Shown: piece by piece, positions 13,221 to 16,590 of the stretch
Layout: the number at the start of each line of letters is the position of its first letter
How positions within the stretch are numbered: position 1 is the stretch's first letter
Source: JACPTG01 sp964504135
GTDB lineage: Archaea > Nanobdellota > Nanobdellia > Woesearchaeales > UBA10216
NCBI GenBank assembly: GCA_964504135.1
Contig: CAZDCW010000030.1
Span: forward strand, 1-16,590
Length of the DNA stretch: 16,590 nucleotides
Reading direction: 5' to 3'
The notes under the pieces: generated by a model
The model's input: the letters and a program-made list of their open reading frames with translations, nothing else
The model's database searches: none
What the model was told of the DNA's origin: nothing
Position numbers and translations under genes: made by a program

Positions 13221-13243
13221 TCCCCGCAGGCTCGCCTCTTTTC

Positions 13244-14329
13244 ATGGGCACGCTCACTCATCTCCTGGAGGGCATCAGGATATTCAGGCATTCTATTGGA
13301 AAAAAAGCCAACGGGTGCAGGAAATACCCTGGCGACGCCAAGGCCATATGCAGGCAAATAGTTGCAGACTGCTGGAACGGAAGGTATTTCCAGACCAGCA
13401 CAGGGCACTATTCCCAGTTTTACACAAGGGATTTCGGGATATGCGCAGAAGCCCTTGTTAGCCTGGGATGCCTGGAAAAGGTTGCAAGGACGCTGGACTA
13501 TGCGCTGTCAAGGTTCAGAAGCCATGGCCACGCAACAGTCGCAATCACGCCCAAGGGCAGGCCCTTTGACTTTCCGAACTATGCTGTTGACACCCTGCCT
13601 TTTCTCATGCACGCATTAAGGGCAGCCAAATCCCGGAAACTGACTGATGAAAACAAGAGCTTCCTTGAATCCGAGACAAGGCATCTTCTGAGAATTGCGG
13701 TTGACAAAAAAACAGGGCTTGTAAGAAAGGACAGGACATTCTCATCCCTAAAGGACTACGCCGCCAGGCAAAGCTCATGCTACGACAACGCAATGCTGGG
13801 AATGCTTTCCAAGGACCTGGACAGGCTCGGCATGGAAAACCCGCTGCGAAAGTACGACTACCCGCAGCTGATAAAGGAACACTTCTGGACAGGCGAGCAC
13901 TTCCTTGATGACCTCAGCGGGAAAAATTACATTGCGGCTGATGCGAACCTATTCCCATTCTGGACAGGGGTTATCAAGGACCGGGAGATGCTTCGGTCAA
14001 GCATGAACGCCATAAGAAAGGAAGGGCTGGACCAGCCAATCCCGTTACGCTATACGAAGCACAGGCAAAGGATGATTTTCCTGGAGAGAATAGTCAGCGG
14101 CTGGCAGACACACGCATGCTGGACAATAATGGGGCCAATGTACATTAAATTGCTAAAAGAGACTGATGGAAAGGCAGCCAAGGTTCAAACGGACAAGTTC
14201 AGCAGGCTGATTGAAAAGCATGGCAACTATCCTGAAATACTGGACTCAAAAGGAAAGCCCTTCCAGACCCTTCTTTACCACTCAGATACAGGAATGATAT
14301 GGGCGGGTTTGTACCTAGACCTGCTGTAA
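13244..14329 (+). CDS. Six-hairpin (alpha/alpha)6 glycosidase-like protein
   Basis: The protein is 361 aa, cytosolic, with no signal peptide. Repeated helical hairpins, YTRDFGICAEAL (60-71), a central SSCYDNAMLGML and the C-terminal LYHSDTGMIWAGLYLDL (about 345-361) resemble six-hairpin glycosidases such as the amylo-alpha-1,6-glucosidase/GDE C-terminal or GH63/GH15-like barrels. Acidic residues in YTRDF and HSDTG are candidate active-site positions, not proven. A role in cleaving a storage or N-glycan sugar is plausible. The ATG is only 9 bp after tRNA-Arg and no TATA box lies at the right distance, so it may be co-transcribed with the tRNA and released by tRNA 3' processing with a 9-nt leader. 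Confidence 0.72.
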   Translation: MGTLTHLLEGIRIFRHSIGKKANGCRKYPGDAKAICRQIVADCWNGRYFQTSTGHYSQFYTRDFGICAEALVSLGCLEKVARTLDYALSRFRSHGHATVAITPKGRPFDFPNYAVDTLPFLMHALRAAKSRKLTDENKSFLESETRHLLRIAVDKKTGLVRKDRTFSSLKDYAARQSSCYDNAMLGMLSKDLDRLGMENPLRKYDYPQLIKEHFWTGEHFLDDLSGKNYIAADANLFPFWTGVIKDREMLRSSMNAIRKEGLDQPIPLRYTKHRQRMIFLERIVSGWQTHACWTIMGPMYIKLLKETDGKAAKVQTDKFSRLIEKHGNYPEILDSKGKPFQTLLYHSDTGMIWAGLYLDLL

Positions 14330-14382
14330 CATCCAAGGAAGCGAATTCCCGCCTGCCACAGAAACCCAAAATAATCTGCCAC

Positions 14383-14991
14383 TCATATGTACTCGAACTT
14401 CTCGTGGAGGAGCTCCATGTCCGGCAGGAAGGTCTTGAGTTCCAAGTACTTCTTAATCATGCCCTGGAACCTGTAGGCCTCCCTGTAAAGCTCCTTCTGG
14501 TGGTCTTCCAAAGTCCTTTTGAGAATCCTCGCCCTGAAATAATCATCAACGTACTTCAGGATTATGTGGTCCTTCCACCTGCCCTTCTTCTCAAGTATCA
14601 TGTAAGGCTTTATCATAATCCTGAGCTCGCCGTGCTGTGCCTTCAACTTCTTGTCGTCCTTCATGATTTCAACGTCGGTAATCTGGACTACGTTAAAGTC
14701 AATGTCCATCCTGTAGTCGTAATACTCGCTGCTAAGGAAAACAGGCTGCTTCCTGAGCCTCCACCATATCCTCAGCTCGCGGTGCTGGGGGCTGAAAGTC
14801 GTTCCGCGCCTCTCAAGATAGAGGATTTCCATGTTCTCATGGGTGTCGCCGTTTGCCAGGTCAGTCCACCCATTCTCATAAAGCCAGTAATGGCAGACCC
14901 TGTAAAGGTACTGCATAACCCAGACATCCCTGTAAATAATCTCAAGGTCAGGAATGGCTACAATGGGCCTGGAAACCCTCAAGTCTGGCAT
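14383..14991 (-). CDS. Conserved-looking hypothetical protein
   Basis: The protein is 202 aa, soluble, rich in Tyr, Trp, Arg and Asp/Glu. The first half has WVMQYLYRVCHYWLYENGW (about 24-42) and a beta-like stretch (MEILYLERRGT ... ELRIWWRL ... YYDYRMDIDFNVVQI). The second half is helical and basic, ending in a likely coiled segment (RTLEDHQKELYREAYRFQGMIKKYLEL). I do not recognise a named family, though the well-formed pattern suggests a conserved protein. ATG 14991 is 27 bp from the palindromic TATA box shared with the GTPase gene. Function unknown. Confidence 0.7.
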   Translation of the reverse strand: MPDLRVSRPIVAIPDLEIIYRDVWVMQYLYRVCHYWLYENGWTDLANGDTHENMEILYLERRGTTFSPQHRELRIWWRLRKQPVFLSSEYYDYRMDIDFNVVQITDVEIMKDDKKLKAQHGELRIMIKPYMILEKKGRWKDHIILKYVDDYFRARILKRTLEDHQKELYREAYRFQGMIKKYLELKTFLPDMELLHEKFEYI

Positions 14992-15014
14992 GCCAGGTAA
15001 AACCGGAAGGATAA

Positions 15015-15022
15015 TTTATAAA
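15015..15022. promoter_or_regulatory. Palindromic bidirectional TATA box
   Basis: TTTATAAA is its own reverse complement. Its centre is 27 bp from ATG 14991 (minus) and about 31 bp from ATG 15049 (plus). Confidence 0.65.
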
Positions 15023-15048
15023 CATTTCGGCACTTACGGCTGACCAGG

Positions 15049-16248
15049 ATGCTGGTCGGAATAGTGGGCAAGCCAAGCTGCGGGAAAAGCACTTTCTTCA
15101 AGTCAGTCACAATGGCTGACGTGGCCATAGCATCATACCCGTTCACGACCATAAAGCCCAACCGGGGCATCGGGCATGTAAAGCTGAAGTGCGCTGACAG
15201 GTTCTTCAGCGTCCAGTGCAACCCGCGGGAAGGGTACTGCATAGACGGCGAACGTTATGTCCCTGTGGAGCTGCTGGATGTTGCAGGGCTTGTTCCAGGC
15301 GCGCACACAGGAAAAGGCCTGGGAAACCAGTTCCTTGACGACCTGCGGCAGGCCCATGTTCTGATTCATATAGTGGATGCGTCAGGCTCCACAAACGAAA
15401 ACGGCGAGCCAGTTCCTGAAGGCAGCCACGACCCTGCAAAGGACGTCCTCTTCCTTGAGCAGGAGCTTGACTTATGGTACGGGGCAATCCTGAAGAAGCC
15501 ATGGGAGAAGTTCGCCAGGCAGGCATATGCGGAGCGGCAAAAGGTGAGCTTTGCCATAGCCAAGCAGTTCTCAGGCCTGAATGCTAACGAAAAAATGGTT
15601 GCGGACATAATAGAAAAGCAGGGGCTTGACCCGGAAAACCCGACAAAGTGGACAGAGGGGCAGATAAGCGGATTCGCCACTGAGCTGAGAAAGCGCACAA
15701 AGCCGATGATTATAGCCGCCAATAAGGCGGATACTGCCGCCGGGGCAGCAAATTACGAAAGGCTAAAGCAGGCATATCCAAAATACACGGTAATTCCCTG
15801 CAGCGCAGGCGCAGAGCTCGCACTGAAGGAAGCGGCAAAGAAAGGCGTGATAAAATACTCAGCCGGCGACAGCGATTTTGCCAGCCTGGATGAGTCAGGC
15901 ATAACAGGCCAGCAGAAGGCCGGGCTGAGGTTCATCAGGCAGAGTGTTTTGCAAAAATTCGGAAGCACAGGAGTGCAGGAATGCCTTAACAAGGCAGTCT
16001 TTGGCGTACTCAGCTACCTTGCAGTATTCCCAGGCGGGATAAACAAGCTTGCAGACCAGTACGGAAGGGTGCTCCCAGACTGCTTCCTCCTGCCTCCAAA
16101 CAGCACAGCGCTTGACTTCGCATACAGGGTTCACACAGACATAGGCAAGGGCTTCATAAGGGCAATTGACGTAAAGACAAGAATGACAGTCGGAAAGGAA
16201 CATTTGCTCAAGAGCGGGGACGTTGTGGAGATAATAAGCAGCAAATAG
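15049..16248 (+). CDS. YchF/Ygr210-type GTPase with TGS domain
   Basis: The protein is 399 aa, of the archaeal branch of the OBG/YchF family (redox-independent GTP/ATP-binding, ribosome-associated proteins). G1 is GKPSCGKST (7-15), PFTTIKPN (31-38) is the conserved switch I region, G3 is DVAG (77-80), G4 is NKAD (225-228) and G5 is CSAGAE (251-256). A helical insertion lies at about 130-215. A TGS domain closes the protein (about 318-399: LDFAYRVHTDIGKGFIRAID ... LKSGDVVEI). NKAD argues for GTP rather than the ATP preference of bacterial YchF (NxxE). The start is near-leaderless; no Shine-Dalgarno is seen. Confidence 0.95.
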   Translation: MLVGIVGKPSCGKSTFFKSVTMADVAIASYPFTTIKPNRGIGHVKLKCADRFFSVQCNPREGYCIDGERYVPVELLDVAGLVPGAHTGKGLGNQFLDDLRQAHVLIHIVDASGSTNENGEPVPEGSHDPAKDVLFLEQELDLWYGAILKKPWEKFARQAYAERQKVSFAIAKQFSGLNANEKMVADIIEKQGLDPENPTKWTEGQISGFATELRKRTKPMIIAANKADTAAGAANYERLKQAYPKYTVIPCSAGAELALKEAAKKGVIKYSAGDSDFASLDESGITGQQKAGLRFIRQSVLQKFGSTGVQECLNKAVFGVLSYLAVFPGGINKLADQYGRVLPDCFLLPPNSTALDFAYRVHTDIGKGFIRAIDVKTRMTVGKEHLLKSGDVVEIISSK

Positions 16249-16277
16249 TTACTATTGAGTAGTTATTAATCCAAAGG

Positions 16278-16286
16278 TTTTTATAC
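16278..16286 (+). promoter_or_regulatory. TATA box of the gene at 16308
   Basis: TTTTTATAC is centred 26 bp before ATG 16308, which decides against the in-frame TTG at 16287. Confidence 0.6.
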
Positions 16287-16307
16287 TTGGGTGGAACCCC
16301 TCTCAAC

Positions 16308-16556
16308 ATGGATGCACTTCAAAAGACAACTGCAGTAATGGCAGCGCTGACAACCGCAGCTTACATAGGCGCGGTTGTGATTAACGCCCCTGACCCACAA
16401 AGGGTGCCGACGAAAGGACAGGAGATTCAGAACTATCTGCAAATCCGTCCTAAAGCAGAACCTGAGCCACGTTCGCCGCAAGAGGCAATCCTGTACAGAA
16501 TCGAATTCAACCTCCAGCCTGCCCAGCCTGGGAAGCGTAATACTTTACCATCCTGA
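16308..16556 (+). CDS. Small membrane-anchored or secreted protein
   Basis: The protein is 82 aa from ATG 16308. The N-terminus (MDALQKTTAVMAALTTAAYIGAVVINA, 1-27) is one hydrophobic span: a signal anchor or uncleaved signal peptide. The rest is Pro/Gln/Glu-rich and hydrophilic, without cysteines. I do not recognise a family. A TTG at 16287 would add seven residues but lies within two bases of the TATA box. The stop codon is inside a strong hairpin. Confidence 0.65.
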   Translation: MDALQKTTAVMAALTTAAYIGAVVINAPDPQRVPTKGQEIQNYLQIRPKAEPEPRSPQEAILYRIEFNLQPAQPGKRNTLPS

Positions 16557-16573
16557 AGGGTTTTTCAGGATGG
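16548..16573 (+). terminator. Hairpin over the stop codon at 16554
   Basis: CCATCCTGAA (16548-16557) pairs perfectly with TTCAGGATGG (16564-16573) around loop GGGTTT. Ten bp, no mismatch. It has no T-run after it within the window, so it may act in mRNA 3' end stability rather than intrinsic termination. Confidence 0.45.
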
Positions 16574-16590
16574 AATGTAGGTTTTGAAGG

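Larger units (their letters stand above)
13123..13234 (+). tRNA. tRNA-Arg (anticodon CCU) with two introns
   Basis: A 112-nt gene; removing two introns gives a 75-nt class I tRNA. The acceptor GAGCCTG/CAGGCTC is perfect, with G73. The D-stem is GCCT/GGGC, and the spliced D-loop AATCTGGATA keeps A14, G18, G19 and A21. The anticodon stem is ACAGC/GCTGT and the loop CTCCTAA reads CCU (13177-13179). The variable loop is AGGTT (A15-U48). The T-stem is CGGGG/CCCCG and the spliced T-loop is TTCGAAT. The introns are at 13143-13161 (D-loop) and 13203-13220 (T-loop). There is no intron at the usual 37/38 site. CCA is not encoded. TCTTTT follows at 13237. Confidence 0.93.

Noticed and set aside
14299..15000. 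Plus-strand open frame of 233 codons opposite the gene at 14383-14991
   Set aside because: It overlaps the glycosidase 3' end and is antisense to a gene with a well-placed promoter; its Leu/Val/Pro-rich product looks like a shadow.

Overview
The window is archaeal. It carries gatE (subunit E of the archaea-only Glu-tRNA(Gln) amidotransferase), an archaeal-type TruD, a YchF-family GTPase, a prepilin-like class III signal peptide, and tRNA genes with bulge-helix-bulge (BHB) introns. TATA boxes sit about 26 bp upstream of the likely start codons, so most first-in-transcript genes look leaderless; the one clear Shine-Dalgarno (GGAGGG, 703-708) is inside an operon. This style, with the many small membrane and surface proteins of unknown function, suits a DPANN-type archaeon. 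That lineage is inference; I cannot place it further.

Layout. 102-1257: a two-gene operon (coiled-coil/membrane protein, then a helical protein). 1338-3143: gatE, ending in a 12-bp convergent overlap with a LysM lipoprotein gene (minus). That gene shares a divergent promoter with an alpha/beta hydrolase (plus). 5179-5251: tRNA-Thr(UGU) with an odd elbow. 5260-5535 and 6673-6948: two 276-bp direct repeats, each with a minus-strand class II tRNA gene interrupted by a T-loop intron, flanking a CAP-domain lipoprotein gene. 7088-9464: minus-strand genes for an orphan protein, a pilin-like LamG protein and a small membrane protein. 9551-9710: a possible structured RNA. 9783-13055: a rhomboid protease, two paralogous membrane proteins, a helical protein and truD. 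13123-13234: tRNA-Arg(CCU) with two introns, one in the D-loop and one in the T-loop, followed 9 bp later by a six-hairpin glycosidase-like gene. 14383-16556: an orphan gene and the GTPase gene diverging from one TATA palindrome, then a small membrane-anchored protein.

Two themes run through the window. One is tRNA biology: gatE, truD and four tRNA genes, three of them with T-loop introns that fold as hBHBh' motifs and would splice to normal T-loops. The other is the cell surface: two lipoproteins (LysM/Ig-like and CAP), a LamG pilin-like protein and a rhomboid protease. The most unusual locus is the repeated class II tRNA unit. Its upstream leader holds a second, degenerate tRNA 5' half that follows the sequence of its own tRNA, and the opposite strand of that leader has its own TATA box, hairpin and T-run.
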